Below are positions 1-11,339 of a stretch of 64,000 bases of DNA, one piece after another. Position numbers and translations under genes: made by a program. This DNA comes from Selaginella moellendorffii. Lineage: Eukaryota > Streptophyta > Lycopodiopsida > Selaginellales > Selaginellaceae. Under the pieces are notes generated by a model, which saw nothing but the letters and a program-made list of their open reading frames with translations, was not told the origin of the DNA and did no database searches. How positions within the stretch are numbered: position 1 is the first letter of the stretch; each line of letters begins with the position of its first letter. Where the stretch lies: positions 380,812 to 444,811 of the forward strand of contig NW_003314339.1 in the NCBI RefSeq assembly GCF_000143415.4, read 5' to 3'.

Positions 1-959
1 AAAAACAATATAACACCCAAGTGAATTAATATAAGTTAAAAATATTATGTATTTTATTATGAGACAAACACTATTGTTTGATTTATAAACAACCCATATT
101 TCTTTCAACATGCAGCTTATTTAGGTGGGATTATATGATATGAGTTATTTTTAGCAAAAAATGTCATATTCAAAATTGAAATATGTATATATATACTTTA
201 TATCAAAAGTTACCTATTGGTAAAGTCATTTTGAATATTCTTTCCTTACTACCACAATAGCAAAAGATTGGTATTGCTAATTTGATTCAAGTGTTAGTAA
301 ATTAGGCTTAACATCTGTACTTAGTTAGATGCTCCTTACTAGAATGAGCATAATTACCACTTTAATTTTTACCACTATCTTTTCTCTATGATTTAATATT
401 TGAATCAAAGTTAAAAAAAAATCAAATTCTTTTCCTCATCTTCCACCACTTTTTATAAAATGATTTGTTATAATTTTCATATTTAAGCATACCCTCCAAT
501 GTTGGAAAGATTTTTTCTTTATATATTTTTCTTATGTAACATATCCATTTAACAATGGTCATTTAAATTTACCACTTTTACTACATCAATATTCTTGCTC
601 TATTTGTCAGCTATAGAAATCACTAGCCAATTGTAACACATCCTATCTCTCTCACCTTAAAACAACTGAAAAAGGAGCAATTACTTAATAAAAGAGCCTT
701 TAATGGCTATTTTATCCAAAGTTTAAGCCAACCCGAAAAAAGGTAATTGTTTGATGAGAAAGCTCTTAATGATTATTTTACCCCCATTTATCTTCTAAAG
801 TTTTAAGGGTTCACAGTGATAGTATATTTAAATCTCATTCCATGATCACATGTGTTACACCAATCTTAGAATTTTATTCCTACATCCTAAGCTAACTAAT
901 ATTTGATATTAATGCTTTTTCTTATCCTAATACATAACATCATGCCCCTATTATCCTAG
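1..959. other. AT-rich intergenic DNA
   Basis: No open frame of useful length and no recognisable domain in any frame. The base composition is strongly AT-rich, like the 60-62 kb stretch and unlike the gene-dense middle of the window. I see no repeat border or RNA gene here. Confidence 0.6.
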
Positions 960-1560
960 TCTGTATGAAACACAAATCCCTGAGCCCTAAAATAGAGCCA
1001 AAAAAGTGCCATATGGTAATGGTCGAAACGGAAGTTTAACAAGTGTAACATGTTTAGACCAAAGGCTCTTACTTGGAAAGTCAAGAGTGGGAGTGAAACT
1101 CCAAATGAAGTGCTCAAGGGATGAGCATGAAATAATCGGTGAATGAGTCTTTAAAAAGGGACACAAGAATGATTAGCATATATCAAGTGTTGTGACACAT
1201 GGAAGTGTCAAAAACAAGTCTAAGAAAGAGTCCAAGATAGAGTCTAGGAAGGAGTCTGAGATGAAGTCAAAATGGAGTTTGATATAAACCTAATATATAC
1301 TTGAGATAGAATCTGAGATGGACCTGAGATAGAGTCCGAGATGGAGTCCGAGATGCACCCAAGATGGAGTCTAAAATTGGCCCAAGATGGAGTTCGAGAT
1401 GGACCCAAGATGGAATCCAAGATGGACCCAAAATGAAGTCCGAGATATACCTGAGATGGAGTTTGAGGTCGAGTCTGAGATGGATCCAAGATAGTTTCCG
1501 AGGTCAAAACTGAGACCGAGACCGAGACCGAGACTGAGACCAAGACCGAGACCGAGACTA

Positions 1561-1594
<34 letters not shown>

Positions 1595-3650
1595 TGAGAT
1601 CGAGACTAAGACCGAAATTGAGTCTGAGTCCAAGTCTATGTCTGAATCCGAGGGTGAAAGCCCAAAGCGATTGTCTCCCAAACCCTGAGGGGTTTGGTGA
1701 GCTCCAAAACTATAGTAGGGGGAGAACTCCAATGGAGCCAGTTTAGCCAGGAAAGGTTAGTGTGACCAAGGAAGGCTATACCCATTTGTTAGGTGATGAT
1801 ATATCCACTGAGGAGTCCAAGGCTAGAGTGAATACAGATAGACAAGCAAGGTAACTTTGTGAAGTGTTCAAAAGCTGACTTTAGCTCCTTTGGGAGATCA
1901 AATGGTCAATGCTCCCAATTCAAGTGTCAGTGGCACTACCTACTTGGATAACTGGCATGGCTCATAAGAACCTCACTTTAGCCACATGGTTAGGACACCT
2001 AAAGGTGGAATGTGGGGAGTGTACCCACAAAACTTGCATAGAGTTACGGTGTTTCAAAATGTTGTCCCAAAGTCCCAAACTATGGAAAGGAAGAGGATTT
2101 TATGTAGAGACCAAGGATACAGTCATGTGATGAGGAGGTCCTAGGTGTCAATGGGAATTAGTAGTCAAGCATTTGAGCCTGGACCCAGTGGCAGTGTTGG
2201 CAACCATTACCAGAGACAAAGAGGGACTTGGCAAGGACTAAAGAAAGGATATTGGGGAAAGGTGTTCCCTATCACTCATGGATGGATGGCCCAATCTTTA
2301 AAAGACAGGACTGTGATGTAAATGGTTTTGGATCACCAATGTGACAAAGGTGATGTGAGATACAAAATCCCTAGGCCCCAAAGTGGAGCCGGAAGGGTGT
2401 TATGTGGTAATGGCTGAAGCGAAAACCAAACGAGTGTAACACATTTGGACTAAAAACTCTGACTTGAAAGGTCGAGAGCAGGAATGGAACTCCAAACGAA
2501 GTGCTCAAGGAACAAGCACGAAGCAAGCAATAAGTGAGTCTTTAGAAAAGGGACACAAGAGGACCAACACATAACATGTGGCAGAGTCCGAGATGGACCC
2601 GAGATGGAGTCCGAGATGGACCCAAGAAGGACCCGAGATGGAGTCCAAGATGGAGTCTGAGATGGAGTCCGAGATGGACCTGAGATGGAGTCCGAGATGG
2701 AGTCCGAGATGGAATCTGAGATGAAGTCCAAGAAGGACCCGAGATGGAGTTCAAGGTCAAGATAGGGACCGAGACCGAGACTGAGATAGGGACCGAGACC
2801 GAGACCGAGATCAGGACCGAGACCAAGACCGAGGCTGAAGCCGAGACCGAGCCCGAGTCCAAATCCGAGTCCGAGTCCGAGTCCGAGTCCGAGTCTGAGT
2901 TCGAGTCTGAAAGGGTGAAAGCCCAAAGCATTCATCTCCCAGACCCTAGGAGGTTTGGTGAGCTCCAAAAGTATAGTAAGGGGGAGGACTGCAGTGGAGC
3001 CAGTTTGGCCAGGAAAGGCCAATTTGGCCCAGGAAGCCTAGGTGATGAGCTGCCCACTGGGAAGTCCAAGACTAGAGTGAACACACACCGACAAGCGGGG
3101 TAGCTTGGTGATGTGTTCAAGAGCCGGCTCTAGTTCCCCCGAGAGATCGACTGGCTGATGCTCCCAGTCCAAGTGTAGGTGGCACTACCTACTTAGATAC
3201 CTGGTGTGGCTCAATGGAACCTCACTCTAAGCCCATGGCTAGAGCACCCAAAGGCAGAAGGTGGGGAGAGTACCCATGAGGATCGCATAAGGCCACAGTG
3301 TTCCGAAATGTTATCCCAAAGTCCTAAATGGTGAAAAGGAGGAAAAGCAATCCTCTAGTGCAGTGACCAAAGATACGGTCACATGGTGAGGAAATCCCAA
3401 AGGACAATGGGACTTAGAGGTCGGGCCTGCGGGCCTCGATCCAGTGGTAGTGTTGGCAAACATAGCCATGGACAGAAAGGGACTTGGTAGGGACTAGAAA
3501 AGAGATGTTGGGGAAAGCTATTCCCCATGTTTGTGGGCATCCTAAGGATGTTAAGGAGTGGATCTGAGATGATCACTCATGGATGGATGGCCTAATCTTT
3601 GAGAGATAGGACTGCGATGCAGGTGGTGTCGGACCACCAACGTGACCAAG
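960..3650. repeat. 1.39-kb tandem duplication with internal minisatellite
   Basis: Two diverged head-to-tail copies lie at about 960-2350 and 2351-3650. Matching landmarks are offset by about 1390 bp, for example the start motif near 978 and 2369 and the closing motif near 2270 and 3575. Each copy carries a GA-rich minisatellite (1230-1640 and 2580-2910) built from 6/12-bp units such as GAGACC and GAGTCCGAGATG. Because the unit is a multiple of three, long open frames appear on both strands (Glu-Ser, Ser-Val or Gly-Leu runs). These are by-products of the repeat, not evidence of a gene. A decayed transposable element is possible, but I see no reverse transcriptase, transposase or terminal repeats. 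Confidence 0.75.
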
Positions 3651-3654
3651 GTAA

Positions 3655-4135
3655 ATGGGCATGGCCTTAGCATAACAGGCTGAGAGGTCAGTGGTACCTT
3701 GGGGTGTCGGTCATGGGATCATACATGTGGAGCACTTGTATCAAGTGCAAAGGTTGAGCCATTCTCGGGGATAACAAGCCTTAAGTCTTGAATGGGACTT
3801 ATGGAGGTTGTGAATGAGACTCTTCCAAATGGTCAGAAGTGTGGTTAAGTGACTAAAGTAAAATGGAAAATTTAATTGCTTACAGGTGAGTGAGCATAGC
3901 TTTAGTGTAATGAGAATATGTCGGTGGTACATTTGGGTGTTAATCATAGAATTGAACATGTGGAGCACTTCAATCAAGTGCAAAATCTAAGTGGTATAGA
4001 TATCATTCATGGGGTTAACAAGTCCTTAAGTCCAGAATAAACTTATGGAGGTTGTGAATGAAATTTCTTCAAGTGGTCGAAGGTATAGTTAATTGACTAA
4101 AGTAGAATGAAGAATTTAGTGGCTTACAATTTGAT
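3655..4135. repeat. 235-bp tandem repeat, two copies
   Basis: Two diverged direct copies lie at about 3659-3893 and 3894-4130. Shared landmarks include CATGTGGAGCACTT followed by ATCAAGTGCAAA, then CTTATGGAGGTTGTGAATGA, then GACTAAAGTA. They directly follow the 1.39-kb repeat pair. No coding potential is seen. Confidence 0.7.
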
Positions 4136-4639
4136 GTATAACATCATGCCCTGATGCATCATCATGCATTATATATTAATCTCATTTTAGTTCTATTAAC
4201 TATTTATAAATACTATTTAGATCTGTATCTACAAGATATAAAGTGTCATGAACACCATAGTGTTATTCCTATGTAATTTAACACCATTCTAATATTATAA
4301 CCATACTTTTTATAAATATAATATTGCTTTTGGTTAGAAGCCATGGGTTGCTTATCTATATCAAACACTTCATCTTCTTCAGCATCTTGGAAGACTTTAT
4401 CTAAATTTATTTAATACCTATTGTGGGATTTTCTCAAAATAGCTTATCATAATAGTATTTTCTATAATGGAATACATACATTTGATCACCTATAATAATT
4501 TAATGCTCATTTTCATAAATAACACTATTGTAATTTTGAGATTAATTTCATAAGATTTCCAATCTAAATTATACCATCAGATTCTTGGTGAATCAACTTA
4601 TAACCTATTCTATTTTCCTTTCCATCTTTCCTAGTTATA
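4136..4639. other. AT-rich spacer
   Basis: AT-rich sequence with no supported gene, RNA or repeat. It separates the tandem repeats from the PP2C relic. Confidence 0.5.
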
Positions 4640-5105
4640 GCTTTATAAAGGAAACACTTGTATAAATACAAAGTAATAATGGTATGTAAAAAGCTCCCAA
4701 AGGTTTATATTGATTGTCAAATTGGGGTCTTGGTTGCTGCAAATGCTGGAGATGCTCAAGTTGTGATCACAAAAGGCTGTAAAGCAGTTGATCAATGGGT
4801 TTTGTTCATTGCTGTAAAGGTTGGCATTGTTTTTCTCCACTCTACTGACATACAGGTTGCAATATGTAACTTGCTCTTGCTTTCTTGTGCATTTGGCAAT
4901 GCTTTTCCGAAGGAATGAGCTTTTTTTTTTCTTTTTCAGGTGCTTAAGGCTTTTTTTTCTGATTAAATAGCTATACATTCGACCATGTTTTCTTCTCTTT
5001 TGGGACATTGAGCAGTGCTCTCCCATGCAGAAAAACTATCACAACATTTGGGACGGCTGGAGTCCTGAAGCTTTGTGTTTCCAAGTTTGGAGTCCATCAA
5101 GACTT
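4640..5105 (+). pseudogene. PP2C phosphatase gene fragment
   Basis: A truncated, decayed copy of the PP2C gene at 12994-14316, in the opposite orientation. The frame at 4700-4790 reads a variant of the VLVAANVGDARVVVSKGGKA segment of the intact gene. A later piece matches the SRAFGDAFLKE segment as CAFGNAFPKE. Intron sequence is retained (GTTTTGTTCATTGCTG and the acceptor before GTTGTAA), so this was a DNA-level copy rather than a retrocopy. At about 5005-5060 it jumps to sequence matching 12865-12918, just downstream of the intact gene's stop. Upstream exons and the C-terminal metal-binding exons are missing, so it cannot make an active phosphatase. Confidence 0.75.
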
Positions 5106-5344
5106 AGCTTTGATCATCCCCACCATTTATGAGTTACCATTATGATTTTCCTTAGTAAAGCTAATGTACCATCATTTATATTGTGGAAGTGTTTCCTTTA
5201 TAAAGCCACACACTTTAATAAGTGGAGCTAGATTATACTTTCCAAATTCCCTATACCATACTCTAGGACATGAAATCTTTCAACAACTAGCAACAGTGGC
5301 AAGTTTGATCAATTGGAGCATGGAGGAAAAATATTTCTTTGAGT

Positions 5345-5960
5345 GCTTGGAGTGTTGAGTGTGGTAGTTTTTTTGTGAGCAAGTGGATTTGGTTGTAACC
5401 ATAATAAGTTATTAGCCTCATCGATTTCTTACATTTTTAATATGCACTAAATTTTTAGCATTACAATGGTTTATTGTGCTTGATTTGTTGTGCAAAACAC
5501 TTTTCATTACCTTAACTATGGAAAGATTAACTTGAGCATCTAAAAGCCAATCAAAATCTAACTTCTTCACTATAGCTAGATGCTTTAAATTAAAACCTTG
5601 TTGATATGTTAAAAAATCTAACACAAAGTTGAAATTTACTCAACACAAGAAATTGCATATGTGGTGTTAACCTAGACTTTGCAATGTCTATATTGCACAC
5701 ACCAATGCATGCTATATGTAAAAAAATGTATTCAAAATATTATTTTATAAATCTAATATTTTTATATATGTATTTGTTTTCATGTATTTTACATGCTTTC
5801 ATAATTTTTTGTTACCCACCTTATGTACACCTGCTTTCAAAATTGCCATCATAAATTACTTGCTTCATTTGTATGGTTATTATTATCTTTCCCTAAATTA
5901 TCTATCTTGCTTTGGGTTATTATATTGAAGTAGTAGGTAAAACCTTTACTAAATTTGTGG
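5345..5960 (+). repeat. Dispersed repeat R1, copy 1
   Basis: Diverged from, but collinear with, 11340-11960 in the same orientation. Shared landmarks include TTGTAA..ATCGATT..TTACATTTTTAATATG, a central AATTTACNCAACAC..AAATTG block, an AATGCATGC motif, and AAAATTGCCATCA.AAATT.CTTGCT near the end. No coding capacity. Origin unknown, perhaps a transposon remnant or old segmental duplication. Confidence 0.6.
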
Positions 5961-6500
5961 TGATTGGGTCTCTGGCTGTGGATTTGAACTGCCAATATAT
6001 TTTTTTATTCTAGCCACCATCCAAATCGGACACTAATTACTTCTTAACATATATCCATAGCTCTCACTCATTTCTAAGCCCGTGGGAATGTTTTATAAGG
6101 CTGTCATCCTTTCTGCAGTTGTCAAGCTCAAGAAAGAAACCATTATGGAATGAAGATTTTACCACTGAATCCTTGGGATAACCTAGCTTTTCTTCTTTTG
6201 AGAAACAAGGTTTGCTGCAACAGAAATCAATATCAGCATCCAACAACTGAATGTCCGAAGATGGCTTGTTTGAGCATTGAAGATTAAATTGATCCAGGCA
6301 CGCTCTTGATTAGCAGCAAAGTTAAGAGTCCAAGGCTGGAGGTACTTCTCTGTTCTTTCAATCCTGGGGAGCTTGAGATTTCATCAAGGGACTTTCTTGT
6401 CGTGTTCTATCCAAGTTTGATGCTTGTTCCTAGCAGCAACAAGACCAAACATTTGAAAAAACATGAAATTTCAAGTCACACCCTGTGTGAAGAAGAGGGG
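5960..6500 (+). repeat. Dispersed repeat R2, copy 1
   Basis: Related to 9440-10010 in the same orientation. Both begin with GATTGGGTCTCTGGCTGTGG and contain CAATATATTTTTTTATTCTA and TCAAGCTCAAGAAAGAAACC. Both continue into a GATCCAGGCA block. The start resembles the B box of a tRNA-derived sequence read on the minus strand, but here the B box is damaged. No gene is supported. Confidence 0.6.
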
Positions 6501-6632
6501 GCAATGCATGGAAAGTACTTGGGGCCAAAAGGTGGCTGTCCTTCACAAGAGTATTTAGAGCAAAAAGGGCAAAAGATGAACTGTGGGAAAGCAATGCTTT
6601 CACTGCAACGTATATCCCTTGTGCCCCGCTGA

Positions 6633-7530
6633 TCAATCCAAAAGCCACAACGCTGGTAGTAGTGCAGCAGCTCCTCCTTTTGCTCTCTCCCCTACGCTCC
6701 TCAACGATGTCTTCGCTGCGACCATGAAGCTGTGAACTTTGCTACCAACTCGAACGATGTTACTGATCCCTGGAACTTTTCTCACTCGCCTCAACCTCAT
6801 CAGGTTCCAGATCATTGAGACCCTGTCCCACCTCCCAATGTGTAATCGACAGAGTACATGTTTGAGAGACCACTAGTGTAGCAGGGCTCCAGTGCTCTCA
6901 AAGATCTTTGCTGCGACTCTCTCAGCACAATCAGCCATGGAGGAGGCAAGCTCCCATCCAGATCACGACATCTGGAAGGAATGGCATTGAGTTTGACGAG
7001 CTCCTCCGCACTCAAAGTTCTCCTGGATCGACCCAGGACGTCGATCATGCAGAAATATAGAGTGCCCTCTCCTCGCCACCATCCCAAAGTATTGGTTGAT
7101 CAAGACCAAGTGTTCCCAGCTCGGCATGGCTGCACGAAGTTAAAACGCTCTGGAACATCAACTCGTCCGGCTTGACACCCTCAAGATTCATAAGCTGGAA
7201 GACTTCCACTGCTTGATCCAAGATCTTGTTTGGCTGGCTGAGATTGGAGCTCCTCACCTCCACGTCCCAGTTGAGCACGCGGAAAACCTCCCCTTTGCTG
7301 TCCATCTCCTCCAGACCCAGCCACCGGTACGACTGTGGCAGAACTTGAGAGATCTCGCACACAATCTCGTCAGCTTGAGCTCGAGGGAGGTGACGATCAA
7401 TGTAGAGCTCTTCTTCTTCTTGCGTGATCAGGTCCTGGCAATTTTGCTCTTTGTCGATGGAGACGACGTTTGAATCGCTCATGTCCAGATGGTAGCGAAA
7501 GGCAAGCATGAATTTGTGGCACAAAAGTCC
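6633..7530 (-). pseudogene. Broken PPR gene (PLS/E type)
   Basis: Three frames on the minus strand carry successive pieces of a pentatricopeptide repeat protein. 7045-7524 contains EVFQLMNLEGVKPDEL and SVLTSCSHAEL, a PPR motif end. 6812-7087 contains CMIDVLGRS and AEELVKLNAIPSR, the E-domain start. 6633-6815 contains VRKVPGISNIV and KVHSF, the E/E+ region. They are in the right order but split by frameshifts, so the gene is dead unless unusual splicing repairs it. The frame upstream of the PPR part (about 7300-7524) has no recognised domain. Confidence 0.7.
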
Positions 7531-7859
7531 ACGTCGATCCTACCTCTACAAATCTCGGACAGCTTTGACATCCAAGCCGGCTCCCTTTCGTCCTTGGGCG
7601 GCTGGATGCCTTGGATGATCGCCGCATTTTGCCGCGTCTTGGCGTCCGGAAGGGATGCGTCAGGGAGCGAAGCAATTGCGTCAGAATAGATGCAGCTGAG
7701 CTCCTGGACCAGCTCGTCCCAAGTCCGGCACGACAGGCCCGTTGTGTAGTTGAGAGAGAGGGGATGGAAAACGTCGCCTTTGTCTGGGTGCAACCGGATG
7801 GAGAGCTCCGAGGGATTCAAGCCACCCAAACATCGAGAGATGGCAGCTTTCCGCTGCAC
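7479..7859 (-). CDS. Unrecognised ORF upstream of the PPR relic
   Basis: A 126-residue open frame beginning MQRKAAISRCLGG, with no domain I recognise. It runs into the frame of the broken PPR gene only through a shift near 7490-7520, so it may be the 5' exon of that relic or part of an unrelated decayed gene. GC content is gene-like compared with the flanks. Treat as hypothetical. Confidence 0.25.
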   Translation of the reverse strand: MQRKAAISRCLGGLNPSELSIRLHPDKGDVFHPLSLNYTTGLSCRTWDELVQELSCIYSDAIASLPDASLPDAKTRQNAAIIQGIQPPKDEREPAWMSKLSEICRGRIDVDFCATNSCLPFATIWT

Positions 7860-7919
7860 AGAGGAAGACGAATACCCGAGTCTCTCCCACCCCGCGAAAC
7901 CGTAGCCGCACTAAAATCT

Positions 7920-8524
7920 AACGGTTTGGATGGTATATTCTAAGATATCTTTTAATCCAACGGCTGTGATGTATTGCTCTTAACCTTTTATTTGTTTGTA
8001 GTTACCACTAATATAAACTGCGTTTATTCACTATTTCTAGCTTGTTGTCTAGCGTCTTTCTTGTTCAAATGGTAAGGAAGGCTTGCATATGCTAGGAGGG
8101 TCATCTAGAATTCAATGGCATAACATTGTGTGTGATTGATTGATTATGCTAAAGTGACAACTGATGAGAATTTGGTATATATGATTGAATTGGTAAGCTC
8201 AATGGCATGTTTGTGTGCTGTTTGTGTGCTGCTGGAGCAAATCAAATATATATCTTCCCTTCCACAAAATTTGATTGCATGACTACAATGGACATGCACA
8301 TAAGTTAATACTTTTTAATGATCTGTTTGTTTAAGTCTGTAAGAATGGATTCCATTGATTACAAGTTTAGTTTTGCTTCTTTACTATGATCTAGTACCAA
8401 CTTAACACCCAGAAACTCAACACAGTTAATCTTAGGTGAGATTTTGAGGAGAGCCACTCTCACTAGTAAATTGTATAGTGTTAAAAAAAGGAAAATAACA
8501 CCCAGAAACTCAACACAGTTAATT
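7920..8524. repeat. Non-coding stretch with a 27-bp direct repeat
   Basis: No gene is visible. A perfect 27-bp sequence beginning AACACCCAGAAACTCAACAC occurs at 8404-8430 and again at 8497-8523, 93 bp apart. It could be residue of a transposable element end. No tRNA primer-binding site or polypurine tract was found next to it. Confidence 0.45.
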
Positions 8525-8640
8525 TAATAATAAAATAATAAAATAATAAAGTAGTGTTCGTGTTAGATTATTCTTAATTGAAAGTGATGGGAATCGAACC
8601 CAGCAACCCTTCACAATGGAACATTACAGCATGCATGATA
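8525..8640 (-). mobile_element. tRNA-derived SINE-like element
   Basis: Read on the minus strand, 8640 to 8525 contains a tRNA-type B box, GGGTTCGATTCCC, inside a nearly paired T-arm. It is preceded by a degenerate A-box-like GTGGTTATATCATG and followed by a TTATTA-rich tail (8525-8555). The acceptor stem cannot pair, so it is not a working tRNA gene. Internal promoter boxes plus a simple-repeat tail are typical of plant SINEs. Target-site duplications were not confirmed. Confidence 0.4.
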
Positions 8641-9440
8641 TAACCACAAAGGAGGGATAGCAAAATATAGTTTCAGCACCTCTTATTGGATTTGGAATGA
8701 AAAACAAGATTTGGAATCCATCTGATTGTCCACGTGGACGACATCCAGGGGCTGCGAGGCCAGAGGATCCACGCGCGGATCCTGGAGGCATGAAATCAAA
8801 GATTTCTTTGGAGGTGGCCAAATCCCCCCTCTGCTATTCACTGCTGGAAGGGGAACCCATGGAACGTCCTGTCATTCTGGGCAGTAGATTCGTCCAGGAC
8901 ACCAGATCCTTGGCCGGCGTTTTTGCCCAAGCTCGATTTCGCTGCCACAATTTGCCCCTGCTGCGCGAGCGCCATTATCATCGAGTTCCATGGCGCTCTG
9001 AGACGCAATCAAACATAGACTCTCACTCTCGGATGCGGGATGCCGCCACATACGCGGTGATCATCGCGTTCCAGGAGACGATCACGGAACTCCTTGTTCT
9101 TGGAAATCTCATGATGCCCGGACTGGGCATACAGTGTACTGAGTGAGTGCCAAGCAACCACGTCAATCCAAGATCTTGTTTGCCTGGCTGAGATTGATGT
9201 AGGATTGTACGACCGTGTTGCAGGACGCGAGATTCCTCTGGGGCATTCAATCGAACAAGATTGACGCCGCATCGATCGAATGCCCTGTTCTTGCTGCTCG
9301 CATTTGCCAGCGAAAGGGAATATCGCGCGATCCAAGAGCCTGAACCCGCGTGGATCATTCGTGGCGTCGCGCGATAGAAGATTTAGCTCCAGCAACGCTG
9401 CCGAGAGCGACTTTGCGGAGAAAAATCCCTCGTTCATACA
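8640..9440 (-). pseudogene. Broken PPR gene fragment
   Basis: Minus-strand frames contain PPR signatures in shifting frames: VVAWHSLSTLYAQSGHHE and SVIVSWNAMITAYVAASRIRE (9000-9170), then DLVSWTNLL (about 8905-8930) and ATSKEIFDFMPPG (about 8780-8820). Stops and frameshifts separate them. About 32 bp near 9165-9197 (ATCCAAGATCTTGTTTG.CTGGCTGAGATTG) also occur at 7213-7244 in the other PPR relic, showing shared ancestry. Confidence 0.65.
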
Positions 9441-10010
9441 AAAAAATTTGATTGGGTCTCTGGCTGTGGATTCGAACCTGTGACCTTGCCAATATATTTT
9501 TTTATTCTAGCCATCCTAATTGCTTCTTATAATGTAAACAGCGGCGCAAGAGATTTTCGTTTAGTGGGCGCATGGCGCTCAGCGCGTTGCTGCTGTCAAG
9601 CTCAAGAAAGAAACCATTCTTTTCTCGATGGAATGAAACTCTCACTTTCTCCATGCTCTGGCGAGGCCATGGCAAACAAAACGGGTTGGATGGACTCTGC
9701 ATCTCAATCTGAGCAAGCACCTGATGCAGAAGCTATTTTTGAGAAACAAAGTATAAGTATGCTGCAACAAGAACCAGCAACATCTGTTTAAGATATTGTT
9801 CTGGAAGATGACTTGTCTAAGCTCGAGTTTGATTTGATCCAGGCACCCTGGTCCTGGGAATCTATTCTTCACTTGGTTGTCAAAGCTGGAGGTCCATAGG
9901 TTTGGATCCTCTCAAGTCCTTGGGGCGTGAGACTTGGAGCTCCAAGTTTTGATGTCTTTTCTTGGCAATAATATATTGCTCTGAAACCGTGAAAGCTTAC
10001 TCACCTCCAA
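9440..10010 (+). repeat. Dispersed repeat R2, copy 2
   Basis: Collinear with 5960-6500. This copy has an intact B-box-like GGTTCGAATCC on the minus strand at about 9468-9480, but its T-stem does not pair, so it is not a tRNA gene. The rest has no supported coding content. Confidence 0.55.
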
Positions 10011-10239
10011 ACAAAACTCCAGGGTTGCACCAGAGATTCAATAAACCTGTGAGAGCCTTGACCAAGCTCAAACTCAATCAGCTGAGAGCAAGCTTTCTCA
10101 AAAGTTTCCAAAGAGCAGATTGCATAACACAAAAAAGTATACCAGGTCACCAACTCATCTCATCACAAGTTGCATTGTGGTCACTCCACGCCTTGGATGT
10201 TGATGAACTACAGGCCTCCATTTTATCTTGGAAAACGCT

Positions 10240-11000
10240 TGAGGCCAAAGGGTGGCGAAGATGAGGAATGAAGCGATCTAGACTGGGACAAGTGTATAAG
10301 CAAAATGAGCACGAGAAGAACCATACATACCGCGGAAAAGCAGTTTTTGTGCTTAGTTTGAAGATGTCTGAGACTGAGAAGAAAGACCATGCTGCTCGAC
10401 TCATAGAGCACGCCCGGCAGCAGCAGACCGCCCGGGTAAAGAGCCCCCTGGATCGAAAATGTGCAGCAGTAGCGTGTAATGGCAATGGCGGTGGTTTTCC
10501 ATGGCATCGTTCTTGAGCCTTGACGAGGAGGTGCCATCCAGCGAAGGTTTGCAGGAAGGATCTCCAGCGGTGGGCGCCTGGGCGAGAATGCGGTGAGCAC
10601 AGATCTGGGAGGGGGAAGGCGCATCCACGAGGAAAATCGTCTCCAGCGGACTCGAGCTTCCTTGCTAATCTGGTCATAGAAATGTATGGAAAGTGCAGGC
10701 GCTGGAAATCTTCCAGAAGATGAAAGATCCGGCGGAGATCCACGCGCTAGTCGTCGCTGTGGCCTGGCCTGGCCTGGATCACTTGTGCCAAGAGCACATG
10801 AAGGCGCATCCACGAGGAAAATCGTCTCCAGCGGACTCGAGCTTCCTTGCTAATCTGGTCATAGAAATGTATGGAAAGTGCAGGCGCTGGAAATCTTCCA
10901 GAAGATGAAAGATCCGGCGGAGATCCACGCGCTAGTCGTCGCTGTGGCCTGGCCTGGCCTGGATCACTTGTGCCAAGAGCACATTCGAGCCTCATTCGGG
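10240..11000 (+). pseudogene. Decayed PPR gene with 185-bp tandem duplication
   Basis: Plus-strand frames show PPR pieces: SSFLANLVIEMYGKC and ALEIFQKMKD. The GRRIHEE and VSSG segment that should precede them is in another frame, so the gene is broken. The block 10616-10800 is repeated as 10801-10984 with no difference that I can find. 185 is not a multiple of three, so the duplication itself shifts the frame. Confidence 0.7.
10616..10984. repeat. Perfect 185-bp tandem duplication
   Basis: Copy 1 is 10616-10800 and copy 2 is 10801-10984, starting AAGGCGCATCCACGAGG in each. Position-by-position comparison shows identity through the final AGAGCACAT, after which the sequence diverges. Identity within an otherwise decayed locus points to a very recent event, or to an assembly duplication. 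Confidence 0.85.
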
Positions 11001-11079
11001 GACATTCCTTCGAGTGTATTCGACAGGGATTGAGAAGAATGGTTGGAGCTGCACTAGCATTGGACTTTTCCCCACTCTT

Positions 11080-11260
11080 TCATTCTCCAGCGCTGAAATT
11101 TGGCTCGACACTGGCGTCGTCTATCTTCCCAGATCTCCCCAACAAGCATCTTAAGTGTTCCATGATCGTGGACATGCTGTAGTCTTGGGCTATGGACGAC
11201 AAGTAGCTCTTGGCTTTTCCCATCATCCCCACAATCAGATAGTTATTGCCTATGGCAATC
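11080..11260 (-). pseudogene. PPR E-domain fragment
   Basis: The minus-strand frame contains SIAQDYSMSTIMEHLRCLLGRSGKIDDA, similar to the end of the last PPR and the E motif of PLS-type proteins. It lies opposite in orientation to the PPR remnant just upstream, so the region is a mosaic of fragments rather than one gene. Confidence 0.55.
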
Positions 11261-11339
11261 TTCAGCGCATAAATCAATGAATATATGATTGCAGGTGGGA
11301 GCATTATATATTTATATATGTGTGGATTTTTATTTTTAT

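Noticed and set aside
2450-3103. Long overlapping ORFs on both strands at 2450-3103 (Glu-Ser, Gly-Leu, Asp-Ser runs)
   Set aside because: They come from a 6/12-bp minisatellite that leaves all frames open. No domain or codon bias supports a gene.
9440-9540. Possible tRNA gene on the minus strand
   Set aside because: It has a GGTTCGAATCC box, but the T-stem and acceptor do not pair and no anticodon arm forms.
10147-10813. Two long minus-strand ORFs (about 198 residues each)
   Set aside because: They lack any motif, and the plus strand carries PPR remnants in the same place.
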